Shown piece by piece: positions 7,740-15,409 of a stretch of DNA of 64,000 nt. Under the pieces are notes generated by a model, which saw only the letters and a list, made by a program, of their open reading frames with translations, had not been told where the DNA came from and searched no databases. How positions within the stretch are numbered: the first letter of the stretch is position 1; each line of letters starts with the position of its first letter. The position numbers were made by a program, and so were the translations under genes. Source of the DNA: Methanoregula sp. (GTDB taxonomy: Archaea; Halobacteriota; Methanomicrobia; Methanomicrobiales; Methanospirillaceae); contig JAUYTV010000024.1 in the NCBI GenBank assembly GCA_030694985.1, positions 1 through 64,000 on the forward strand, in the 5' to 3' direction.

Positions 7740-7841
7740 GATTACCGGAATGTAGGTATGCAGTGCGGATAAACGCGATCGTTTGTGGATTTTAGTTTTT
7801 GACCCATACCTTAATGTGCCATTACTTCCTCTTCCTCTCTA

Positions 7842-8699
7842 ATGACTCGGGTTCGTGGGGTTGAAAGAATCCTTTCAGCGTATGCAACGGTGGAAGGTGC
7901 GGGTGTGCGTCTGCACCGGGCATTCGGGTATTACGAGGTTCCGCAGTTTGACCCGTTCCTGATGCTGGATGATTTCCGCTCGCCCCGCAATGAAGACTAT
8001 CTGGCAGGATTCCCCTCGCACCCGCACCGTGGTATAGAAACTGTTACGTACATGCTCAAAGGTTGCATTGAACATGCGGACAGCATGGGAAAATCAGGCA
8101 TTATCAACGCCGGGGATGTCCAGTGGATGACCGCGGGATCGGGCATTATCCATTCAGAGATGCCAAAAGCGGTGGATGGCCGGATGGGCGGGTTCCAGCT
8201 ATGGGTGAACCTGCCGCGGGCAAACAAGATGATGAAACCCCGGTACCAGGAGATCAGGAGCAAGGCGATTCCCACAGTTTCTCCGCGCAAGGATGTCAGC
8301 ATTAAAGTGATCTGCGGAGAGGTCAATGGAGTTAAAGGGCCGGTGAAAGATATTGTGGCAGACCCCCAGTATCTTGATATAACTCTTGAACCGGACACCA
8401 CTTTTTCCCTTCCGGTTAAGGAGGGTTATACAGCTTTTGCCTATGTGATCAGCGGCGAAGGAAGCTTTGATGGCAAAGAAGAATACCGGATAAGCAACCG
8501 TGATCTGATCCTGTTCAGTGACGGAAGTTCAATCTGGGTACAATCGTTTGGCAAAGGTTTCCGTTTCCTCTTTATCGCAGGAAAACCCCTTCGTGAGCCA
8601 GTTTCATGGCGCGGACCGATTGTGATGAATTCAAGTGAAGAGATTCAGAAGGCTTTCGCTGAGTATGAGGCAGGGACTTTTATCAAGAAGAATGCATAA
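7842..8699 (+). CDS. Pirin family protein
   Basis: 285 residues, the normal length for pirins. It has a cupin with metal ligands visible as HPHRGIET in FPSHPHRGIETVTYML and a further His in GSGIIHSEMP. The C-terminal cupin half carries YVISGEG and a PLREPV..GPIVMN...EI..A..EY..GTF ending, all pirin hallmarks. Pirins bind Fe/Mn/Ni; some have quercetin dioxygenase or redox-sensing roles, and the role in methanogens is unknown. Start ATG at 7842 has an AT-rich promoter shortly upstream. The FkbM-like gene follows after 8 bp, suggesting co-transcription. Confidence 0.92.
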   Translation: MTRVRGVERILSAYATVEGAGVRLHRAFGYYEVPQFDPFLMLDDFRSPRNEDYLAGFPSHPHRGIETVTYMLKGCIEHADSMGKSGIINAGDVQWMTAGSGIIHSEMPKAVDGRMGGFQLWVNLPRANKMMKPRYQEIRSKAIPTVSPRKDVSIKVICGEVNGVKGPVKDIVADPQYLDITLEPDTTFSLPVKEGYTAFAYVISGEGSFDGKEEYRISNRDLILFSDGSSIWVQSFGKGFRFLFIAGKPLREPVSWRGPIVMNSSEEIQKAFAEYEAGTFIKKNA

Positions 8700-8707
8700 T
8701 ATCCGGG

Positions 8708-9322
8708 ATGTCAAGGCGCTGTCCAGTGTGTCTTATTTTCCTCTCACTTGATGATGAACCTGTCACGTTTATCTTAGAAGACGCGCCGTTTCGCCAGATC
8801 ACTGATGTGTCCGAGTACCGGTTTGATGATATCTGCCATGAGGATGTGGTGGTGGATATCGGTGCCAATATAGGGGCGTTTTGTATCCGCGCAGCCCGCA
8901 TATCCTGTAATGTGACTGCTGTAGAGCCAGTGACTGCGGGCCTGCTAAAAAATAATATCCGAACAAACGGCGTTTCAGTTCAGGTAATTGACGGAGCTTT
9001 AGGCGATGGGAAACCTGCTGAGATTTGTTGGGATGATTGCCGGGTTTTCACCCCCACATACACACTGCACAGGATTTTTGAACTGGCTGGTGGCTGTGAT
9101 TTTTTAAAATGCGATTGTGAGGGAGCTGAGTGGCTGATCCACCCCGCAGAGCTTGCGGGCGTAAGGAGGATTGAGATGGAACTGCACCAGCCGCCGATCG
9201 GAGGGCGCCCTAACCCAGCTCTCCTTGATTATATTGGGAAACACTATGATTTTGAGATTGAAAGAAAACCTGTGCATGCTGCGCTTGGTTTGATGGGCGT
9301 GCTGCATGCTGTGCGCCGATAA
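8708..9322 (+). CDS. FkbM family methyltransferase
   Basis: 204 residues. It shows the FkbM-type SAM core: VVVDIGANIGAFCIRAARI, acidic VTAVEPV, and the family signature FLKCDCEGAEWLI ('L.K.D.EG.E..v..g'). FkbM enzymes O-methylate sugars or small molecules; the target is not evident. It begins 8 bp after the pirin stop and is probably in the same transcript. Confidence 0.85.
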   Translation: MSRRCPVCLIFLSLDDEPVTFILEDAPFRQITDVSEYRFDDICHEDVVVDIGANIGAFCIRAARISCNVTAVEPVTAGLLKNNIRTNGVSVQVIDGALGDGKPAEICWDDCRVFTPTYTLHRIFELAGGCDFLKCDCEGAEWLIHPAELAGVRRIEMELHQPPIGGRPNPALLDYIGKHYDFEIERKPVHAALGLMGVLHAVRR

Positions 9323-9407
9323 AACGTAAGTAATAAACCTCTTGTTTTTTTTATAATCGGCAAGATTTAAAAAGCCCCTGTCACAAACATCCCTTAAAGG
9401 AATTATC

Positions 9408-10073
9408 ATGTGCTATGATGTTGTTGAACAGAAAAATGTGTACCTTGACCAGATTCTTGCAGACCGCCGATCCTACCGGATGTTTACAGCTGCAATTCCG
9501 CAAGAGGATCAGATTCGACGGATCCTTCATGCAGGACTGCTTGCCCCATATGCGGCGGCATCAGTGGGGGGATCGAAGGATTACTTCCGGCGTTTCTTTG
9601 TAATAAAGAAGGGAACGCAGAGTATGGATGCGGCCATTCCCCTCGTAATGGAACAGGTGAATGTGATGGCGCAGGGACTTCAGAAGGAGATGGAAACCAA
9701 TCCCACCCTCCGAAAGAAAGCAGTAATGTTTGTTCAGCGCATGGAAATGATCAGGAAGGCCGGCCGGGTGCCCGGTGTGGGAAATGCCCCGTATTTTATT
9801 GTGGTGGCTGAGCGCAAAGGTTTCCCGCCCGCTGAACTCCAGTCATTAGCGCACTGTCTGGAGAACATGTGGCTGAAAGCAACTGCCCTTGAACTGGGAT
9901 TCCAGCTTGTTTCGATCACTTCCCGGATGTCTGACAATAAGGAGTTCTGCAAAATACTGGGAATTTTAGCAGGTGAATGGGAACTGATGGGGTGCGCTGT
10001 CGGGTTTCCGGCTGATGAACTCTCTCCTTCCATCCGTCCCCCCGTGGAAGATGTGACCCGGTGGCTGGAGTAA
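9408..10073 (+). CDS. Nitroreductase family FMN-dependent oxidoreductase
   Basis: 221 residues. It begins with the typical ILADRRSYRMF ('I..RrS.R.f') FMN-contact segment and has A..APYAAAS, APYFIVVAE, LENMWLKATALELGFQLV and a C-terminal VGFP (cf. 'iGyp') turn. Members use FMN and NAD(P)H to reduce nitro compounds, quinones or enones; the physiological substrate is unknown. A TATA-like TTTAAAAAG lies about 35 bp upstream and AAGGAATT precedes the start. Monocistronic. Confidence 0.88.
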   Translation: MCYDVVEQKNVYLDQILADRRSYRMFTAAIPQEDQIRRILHAGLLAPYAAASVGGSKDYFRRFFVIKKGTQSMDAAIPLVMEQVNVMAQGLQKEMETNPTLRKKAVMFVQRMEMIRKAGRVPGVGNAPYFIVVAERKGFPPAELQSLAHCLENMWLKATALELGFQLVSITSRMSDNKEFCKILGILAGEWELMGCAVGFPADELSPSIRPPVEDVTRWLE

Positions 10074-10197
10074 ATGATTGATCATTGAGCCCATTTTTTT
10101 AATACGACCAATCTTTTTTTTACTAAAATCTGATAATGTGTCTTTAACTCAGTACCTCGACCGGATTGATTGCTCTTATCTGACTAATCGTAGTAAG

Positions 10198-10407
10198 TCA
10201 TGAAACCATATACCATGCCAGTCCGGCAATGCACACCGCAGAAAAAAAGAGCACGAGTGCGATATTGATGGTCTTTTCCTTTTGGGTCATGGCAGACCAT
10301 TCACTTTTCTGTTGTTTTGCCGCAAACCCGATGAACAGGCCAATTACTGTCCCGGCCAAGGCACCGAGTGCCACTGCCATCAGCATCCCAAACACACTCA
10401 GACTCAT
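10198..10407 (-). CDS. Small two-TM membrane protein, hypothetical
   Basis: 69 residues with two hydrophobic helices (about residues 5-28 and 48-67) separated by a charged loop KQQKSEWSAMTQKEKT. The first helix is Gly/Ala-rich (GALAGTVIGLFIGFAA), suggesting helix packing or oligomerisation. No family recognised. It stands alone between the nitroreductase and PEGA genes; the coding call rests on a clean start and a membrane-protein-like amino acid pattern. Confidence 0.6.
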   Translation of the reverse strand: MSLSVFGMLMAVALGALAGTVIGLFIGFAAKQQKSEWSAMTQKEKTINIALVLFFSAVCIAGLAWYMVS

Positions 10408-10510
10408 GAATCTTCTCCCCTTTACGGTTACCCATTGATCGATATAAATTACCCTGCGTTCAACGAACTTCTATCTCATTTTTTTGTATGCTGGCTAAAA
10501 AACACTCTGC

Positions 10511-11473
10511 TTAACGTCTGCGTACATATTGTATGAGGAGCATTATTGCCACAAACCCTGCAATCAGGGTCACGACTTTAAATTCTGCTGTATGTGTTGT
10601 TACGGTTTTTTGCATGAGTGCGGGTGAAAGACCAATAGTGGCCGTCAGGGTCTGGCCCGGAACGACCATCAATGTCTGTTGCAGGGGCATGTAGCCATCC
10701 AATGAAACTGCGACCGTGTGATTTCCCATGGTGAGATTTCCGATTGTGACCGGTGCAATACCGGAATTCTTTCCATCCACCAGCACGATCCCACCTGCAG
10801 GAACAGATGTGATCGCAAGCGCTCCTGTATCCGGAACCAGTGTTGCGGAAACTTCACTGATCCTGCCCGCTTCTACCGGGACCCGGGTTGAAAACTTCTG
10901 GTATCCGAACTGCGAGAAGATGACGTCATAGGTGCCGGGCGAAAGATCTGAAACTTTCATCGGTGTCTTTCCTAAGTATTTTTCACCCATCACAACGGAT
11001 GCACCATCGGGAATGGATCGAAGGTCCATTGAACCAGATTGTAGAGGTGTATTGATGGAGATCGAAGGTTTTTTAAGTGTGACTGAGATCGTACTGTAAT
11101 CCGCCTGACTCAAATGGGACCGGTCATTAGGCCCGTTCACCACCCAGATTGTGTAGGTGCCTTCATCAAGCCGTCCCCCGATGCTTCCTGTACCCCATTT
11201 GTAGCTCCAGTGATCATTGCTGTCGACCTGCACCTGCGTGAAACCACCATCTTCAGCCCGCTTCGAGATATCATTCAGCGCAACACCGTTTACCGGAAGA
11301 TTGGGCCCGGTTACGTAGAGATAGACCGTCTGGCTGCTATAGGAATAGCCAGAGAGCGGGATGATGTCTCCAAAGGATGCCTGTATTCCCGGTGCGGCTG
11401 ACACACTGGGGATGAGCAGGAGGCATGCAAGGGCAAGTATGCAGGATGCGATGATGGGATGATGAGTCAGCAT
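10511..11473 (-). CDS. Surface-anchored PEGA-domain protein
   Basis: 320 residues. Signal peptide at residues 1 to about 26 (IIASCILALACLLLIPSVSA). An N-terminal beta-rich domain of about 125 residues (YTIWVVNGPNDRSHLS). Two PEGA repeats: SGSMDLRSIPDGASVVMGEKYLGKTPMKVSDLSPGTY... and TGALAITSVPAGGIVLVDGKNSGIAPVTIGNLTMGNHTV.... Near the C-terminus a hydrophobic anchor (VVTLIAGFVAIMLLIQYV) ends in basic RRR. The layout says extracellular with a C-terminal membrane anchor. PEGA proteins of this kind are abundant on Methanomicrobiales cell surfaces; binding partners are unknown. Confidence 0.85.
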   Translation of the reverse strand: MLTHHPIIASCILALACLLLIPSVSAAPGIQASFGDIIPLSGYSYSSQTVYLYVTGPNLPVNGVALNDISKRAEDGGFTQVQVDSNDHWSYKWGTGSIGGRLDEGTYTIWVVNGPNDRSHLSQADYSTISVTLKKPSISINTPLQSGSMDLRSIPDGASVVMGEKYLGKTPMKVSDLSPGTYDVIFSQFGYQKFSTRVPVEAGRISEVSATLVPDTGALAITSVPAGGIVLVDGKNSGIAPVTIGNLTMGNHTVAVSLDGYMPLQQTLMVVPGQTLTATIGLSPALMQKTVTTHTAEFKVVTLIAGFVAIMLLIQYVRRR

Positions 11474-11689
11474 AGTGGTACTGCCGTTTATGTTCAGGAA
11501 CCTCTTTTAGTCTTTGGTTGTGGGATTAAAAAAAAAATCCACACGGATTATTCCCTCATTGGTGATTGCGCAATTCTAACCTATTTTACCACAGTGTATA
11601 TAACGGAACCTTCGCATTTCACAAAAAACAAAGTGGTCGCGAGGGGATAGGATAAAAAACCTGTTAACGGATCGCTGTCACCAGCAGTA

Positions 11690-11815
11690 CTAGAGCCCCT
11701 GCTCCCATGTGTGTTTGCAGTCATTGCAGACAACGACAACGATCGTCTTGTCATTGACGGTTTTACAGTCCGTCCACTCGGTATTTTTTGAACCACACTT
11801 CGGACAGTTTGACAT
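11690..11815 (-). CDS. 41-aa zinc-ribbon protein
   Basis: The minus strand from ATG at 11815 to TAG at 11690 encodes 41 residues. There are two CxxC pairs, NCPKCGS near the start and VCNDCKHTW near the end, separated by a stretch TEWTDCKTVNDKTIVVVV. This is a textbook zinc ribbon similar to those of TFIIS/TFB-type or rubredoxin-like small proteins. A TATA-like sequence (TATATAAAAATTT on the + strand, about 11863-11875) lies upstream on the minus strand. Role unknown; likely nucleic-acid or protein binding. Confidence 0.7.
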   Translation of the reverse strand: MSNCPKCGSKNTEWTDCKTVNDKTIVVVVCNDCKHTWEQGL

Positions 11816-11915
11816 AGTGATACAACAGGCAGGTATTGGTTGTGGAACTCATCATCACCGTACTATATAAAAATTTCACATTCCCCGAATACCAAATTCA
11901 CATAAGAAAATAAGA

Positions 11916-12578
11916 TCACGAGCCGGTTTGCATACTCTCACCCGGCATTAACACCTGCACTTTGATGTCAGTTGTCCGCTCGATCGCTTTTTTGAACTGC
12001 TTGGGGTCGGCATTGATCCTGTCCCAGGTATTGTAATGGATCGGTATAACTGTCTTTGCCCCAATGAAATTTACCGCCATCATTGCTTCTGCAATCCCCA
12101 TAGTAAAGCGCCCGCCAATCGGGATCAGCGCGATGTCCGGGTGATAGAGTTCGCCAATAAGTTTCATGTCCGAAAAAAGAGCAGTGTCCCCAGCATGGTA
12201 GACTTTCACGCCATCCATGCTAATAACAAATCCTGCGGCAGTTCCGGCAGAAGAACCTGGTCCTGCCTCTTCGATTGCACTCGAATGCACCGCAACAGTC
12301 ATGGTAAAAGATACCCCTTCAACCATGATAGTACCTCCGATGTTCATACTTTCGACAGGTAAACCCTTTGCCTTTAGGTATCTGGCTATCTCTGTGATTG
12401 CAACCGTCTTCCGGTTGAGTGCAACAGTCTCACCCATATGATCCGCATGACCGTGCGTGACTGCGACAATATCCGGATTTGTTCCCTGAACGCTGCCGCC
12501 TTCAATGAAGGGATCGATGAGCACTTTCTTTGAACCGGTAAGCAGCACGCATGAGTGCCCGAGCCAGGTGAGTTGCAT
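11916..12578 (-). CDS. UPF0173 metal-dependent hydrolase (metallo-beta-lactamase fold)
   Basis: 220 residues, the usual length for UPF0173. Metal motif HGHADHMG at about residue 62, plus downstream ligands in AVHSS, YHAGDTALFSDM and PIHYNTW. The opening MQLTWLGHSCVLL is characteristic of the family. The exact substrate is unknown. An AT-rich region and the upstream HTH gene (same strand, 116 bp away) make an operon possible but not certain. Confidence 0.9.
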   Translation of the reverse strand: MQLTWLGHSCVLLTGSKKVLIDPFIEGGSVQGTNPDIVAVTHGHADHMGETVALNRKTVAITEIARYLKAKGLPVESMNIGGTIMVEGVSFTMTVAVHSSAIEEAGPGSSAGTAAGFVISMDGVKVYHAGDTALFSDMKLIGELYHPDIALIPIGGRFTMGIAEAMMAVNFIGAKTVIPIHYNTWDRINADPKQFKKAIERTTDIKVQVLMPGESMQTGS

Positions 12579-12694
12579 ATATGCAGATCTTCTTCTGATT
12601 GTATGAAATTTGCCCTTTTGTATTAAGGCAGGATAAGCACAGAGAGCGCACCATGGCTAAAAAAAAGGTCTGATGTGGGGTAAAGGATGAACCT

Positions 12695-13303
12695 TTACGT
12701 TACATCAATCAGTTCTGCTTCTGTGATATCTATGGAATCTCCAAGGCTGTCTGCAGTTGCGCTTCGGGTCATCTGCTCGGAAAGATCGCGATCTTCCATA
12801 ACGTCCCGGATACGATCGATATACAGATCAATTGTCGGGTCTTCCTGCTCTTCGATCACATGGCGGTATTCTCGAAGCGTTGAAGGGCTGATTCCCAGCT
12901 CATCGGACACTTCTTTCATGGTCTTGCCGGATATGATCAGTTCTTCCATCTTCACTTTGTCAAAGGGCATCTTGAAGTCTAGCTCCCTAAAGAGCTTGAG
13001 CCGAACCCTTGCCCGTGCCACTGTCTTTGACAGCTTCTCATCACCAAGTTCTCTGGCGATCTCGGTGTCATTTTTGCCAGCGTAGAACAACGTGACGAGT
13101 TTGGCGAGCTGGATCGGCTTTAATGAGGTCTTGAAGATTCCCTGTTCTGTGATCCCTCTCATGACGAGAGCGACCTCGCGTTCGATCGCGTCGCTGTCTC
13201 TCAAAGTACCATGGATATTTTTCATGGGCTCGACAATCTTCGTCTTGCCCGACATGGAGCTGAAGAGTTTTAAGAGCTGTGCCTTACGTTTGTCTTCGGT
13301 CAT
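12695..13303 (-). CDS. HTH regulator resembling archaeal conditioned-medium-induced protein 4
   Basis: 202 residues with two helix-turn-helix-like segments. The first is about residues 64-95 (IQLAKLVTLFYAGKNDTEIA followed by RELGDEK). The second is about 120-147 (LIISGKTMKEVSDELGISPS followed by TLREYRHV), like sigma-factor/LuxR-type HTHs. The acidic C-terminus lacks recognisable domains. The organisation resembles the Cmi4 proteins annotated in haloarchaea and methanogens; this family link is from memory and should be treated as tentative. The promoter lies in the 13304-13350 region (TTAAATAG on the minus strand). Confidence 0.6.
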   Translation of the reverse strand: MTEDKRKAQLLKLFSSMSGKTKIVEPMKNIHGTLRDSDAIEREVALVMRGITEQGIFKTSLKPIQLAKLVTLFYAGKNDTEIARELGDEKLSKTVARARVRLKLFRELDFKMPFDKVKMEELIISGKTMKEVSDELGISPSTLREYRHVIEEQEDPTIDLYIDRIRDVMEDRDLSEQMTRSATADSLGDSIDITEAELIDVT

Positions 13304-13622
13304 TGCATACCCCGTATTGGGATTAGGATATACAATACTTCGTCAACTATTTAACCCTATCTTAACGCGTTGTTTGACCAAAAGACCTTTAAATTGGAGT
13401 TCGAATGCATTTAAAACATAGTGCTGTTTCGCATGCAAACCGCTAAAAATGGTGTGCATTTTTTCGATTTATGATCTGAATTAAAACAGTAATAACCGGA
13501 AGCCAGAATGCTGAATGTACACAAATTTGTAACCACTCCGCCATATACCGAAATAGTTACAAATAAAAAAATCACGCACCGCATGTGGAGGTGATCTTTT
13601 ACAACCGGCACCATCTGGCTAC
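13304..13622. other. 319-bp intergenic region
   Basis: Between the HTH gene start and the ftr stop. It holds the minus-strand TATA-like element for the HTH gene (TTAAATAG, complement around 13345-13352) and several ATTTAAAA/GCATGC motifs. No convincing small gene or RNA was seen. Confidence 0.5.
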
Positions 13623-14510
13623 TTAAAAAAGGTCATGAAGGGAAAACCTGTACTGGCCAAGTTTTCCATTAAAATTTGATGCCCCGATATACAAGATTCT
13701 TCCCGTTTCCGTGGCAGCCTGTATACCCACTTTCATGGCATTCCGGATTGAGATCTCATCAACACCGTTAATAACGATCTCATACACTGATGCCACACCA
13801 TCAGGTACTTTAGAATCAGAAACTTTTCCTTTCAGGCTCGGACACCAGAGATGATTTGTGCTTGCAGGCATGGGGAAGTGATAATTGTTACACCCAACCT
13901 TTGAGCCGCTCGCAACAATGCCCCCGGCAAAACTGGTAATTATCCCTTGCATTCCTGTGATTGCCTCTGCTGCTGCTTCTGCCGCAAAAAGAGCGGACTG
14001 CTGATTTTTTCCCATAACAAGGAAATTGCCACCGGCAATACCCTTTACGGTTCCAAAGCGCTCCTCCCCAATATAGTCTCCTTCCATGATTGGGATCTTC
14101 CAGCATTTTCTGCCACCAATTGTGCATTGTTCCTCAAAGGTATCCCCAAAATAGTGCATTCGTGTAAAGAAACGAAATTTAGCTTCAGGAAACCCGTCAA
14201 AGGCTGATGCCGTGGGAGCAGGAAGAATACACTGAGAGATTCGTGAAGAAACAATTGATCTCATGTTTTTCTTTTCTGCACAAATCAGGATGGAAACTCC
14301 TGCCCGGCCATCCGGTGTCTCTTTTTTTGTGAGATTTCTTTCTATTCCTGCCTCACAGGGACATCCAATTTTTGATGTGGCAAATCCAGTGGCCTCCATT
14401 GCAGTTTTATAGGCCCATTTCTTTGTCGCTGCCGTGATAATTATCCTTGAAAGCCAGACCGGGAACGCTTCTGCGTAGGTATCAAGAATCTTTGTCCCGT
14501 TGATCTCCAC
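13623..14510 (-). CDS. ftr: Formylmethanofuran--tetrahydromethanopterin formyltransferase
   Basis: Second step of CO2 reduction in hydrogenotrophic methanogenesis: transfers the formyl group from formylmethanofuran to N5 of tetrahydromethanopterin in the cytoplasm. The sequence VEINGTKILDTYAEAFPVWL, TAATKKWAYKTAMEATGFATS, and the C-terminal CNNYHFPMPASTNHLWCPSL / GRILYIGASNFNGKLGQYRFSLHDLF are typical Ftr. A GTG start at 14510 gives 295 residues, matching the family (about 297), and is preceded by GGAAGTGA; the TTG at 14537 would add nine residues. It overlaps the end of the upstream cyclo-ligase homologue by 29 bp, so the two are translationally linked. Confidence 0.95.
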   Translation of the reverse strand: MEINGTKILDTYAEAFPVWLSRIIITAATKKWAYKTAMEATGFATSKIGCPCEAGIERNLTKKETPDGRAGVSILICAEKKNMRSIVSSRISQCILPAPTASAFDGFPEAKFRFFTRMHYFGDTFEEQCTIGGRKCWKIPIMEGDYIGEERFGTVKGIAGGNFLVMGKNQQSALFAAEAAAEAITGMQGIITSFAGGIVASGSKVGCNNYHFPMPASTNHLWCPSLKGKVSDSKVPDGVASVYEIVINGVDEISIRNAMKVGIQAATETGRILYIGASNFNGKLGQYRFSLHDLF

Positions 14511-15084
14511 AGTTCTCACTTCCTTTTGAATAGACAATTCCCTCTTCGGTTATAATAAAGTCCATTGGGATATCATTCTCATCAACCGGCAGGTGATCAT
14601 ATTCCTGGCAGGCGAATGCAATTCCGATCTTTTGGATATTTGTGTTTTTCGCTAAGAACCGGTCATAATAGCCGGCACCATACCCCATTCTCCCGCCCGT
14701 CCGGTCAAATCCCAGCATGGGAAGGATAATCGTGTCCACATTTTTTCCTGTTGCAGGGATTTCATTTCCTATTGGTTCCGGGACGCCAAACGTACTTGGA
14801 ATAAGTACCGAAAAATCCCGTATATAGGACAGCCGCAGGCTTACATCTTCTTTTACAATAATCGGAACAATGACCGGGTTCCCTTGTTTAAAAAGTGCAG
14901 TAATAAGCGGGATTGTATTGACCTCTTTTTCCTTTGAGGTATACACCATAACCGTCTCATCATTACGGATAAGTTTCATGAGGTGGTAGCTGATCCTCTT
15001 ACTTTTTTCCAACCGGTCTATCGGCATCATATCATCTTTACGCTGACGCAGGATATACCGTATGCTATTTTTTAGCTCCCTCAT
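14482..15084 (-). CDS. 5-formyltetrahydrofolate cyclo-ligase family protein
   Basis: 200 residues. The ATP-binding/cyclo-ligase signature GFDRTGGRMGYGAGYYDRFLA is present ('G.R.G.G.GyYDr.L') together with IILPMLGFD and an N-terminal helical RYILRQRKD...RISYHLM. The known enzyme uses ATP to convert 5-formyl-THF to 5,10-methenyl-THF. Methanogens use tetrahydromethanopterin, and the gene overlaps ftr, whose product is 5-formyl-H4MPT, so an H4MPT-related role is suggested by context (inference). An AT-rich promoter region lies upstream of 15084. Confidence 0.85.
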   Translation of the reverse strand: MRELKNSIRYILRQRKDDMMPIDRLEKSKRISYHLMKLIRNDETVMVYTSKEKEVNTIPLITALFKQGNPVIVPIIVKEDVSLRLSYIRDFSVLIPSTFGVPEPIGNEIPATGKNVDTIILPMLGFDRTGGRMGYGAGYYDRFLAKNTNIQKIGIAFACQEYDHLPVDENDIPMDFIITEEGIVYSKGSENCGDQRDKDS

Positions 15085-15409
15085 GAGCAGTAATATAGGA
15101 TATCAATATTTATTTTTGGTGATGACTTATTTGTTTTCTGCCAAAATTACGATACGTCCCCGTCAGGTGGTCTTATGCAGAAATATTGAACAGTCAGTAA
15201 AAAACATAAAAAAATGACTCTGCTAAATTTATTTTATGCGGAACCATAAGATTGAGCCACGGTAACAAATTTATTGGCAGATATCATTCGTGACTGGAGA
15301 ATAACGGCAAATGCAAACAGAACCGGTCTCTCCCATAAAAACGAGAGGTATAATACCTGTCCGGAATAATGGGTATTGAGATTTTTAAAATAAAACGAAG
15401 TGATAGATA
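15085..15409. other. 325-bp divergent intergenic region
   Basis: Divergent promoters for the cyclo-ligase/ftr unit (AAATAAATATTG on the minus strand near 15100-15113) and for GlyRS (TTTTTAAAATAAAAC at 15382-15396, rather near the start). One GTGATGA at 15119 resembles a C box but no matching D box was found. No gene seen. Confidence 0.5.

Noticed and set aside
15119-15175. GTGATGA as possible C box of a C/D sRNA
   Set aside because: No D/D' CTGA boxes at proper spacing, and no flanking terminal stem.
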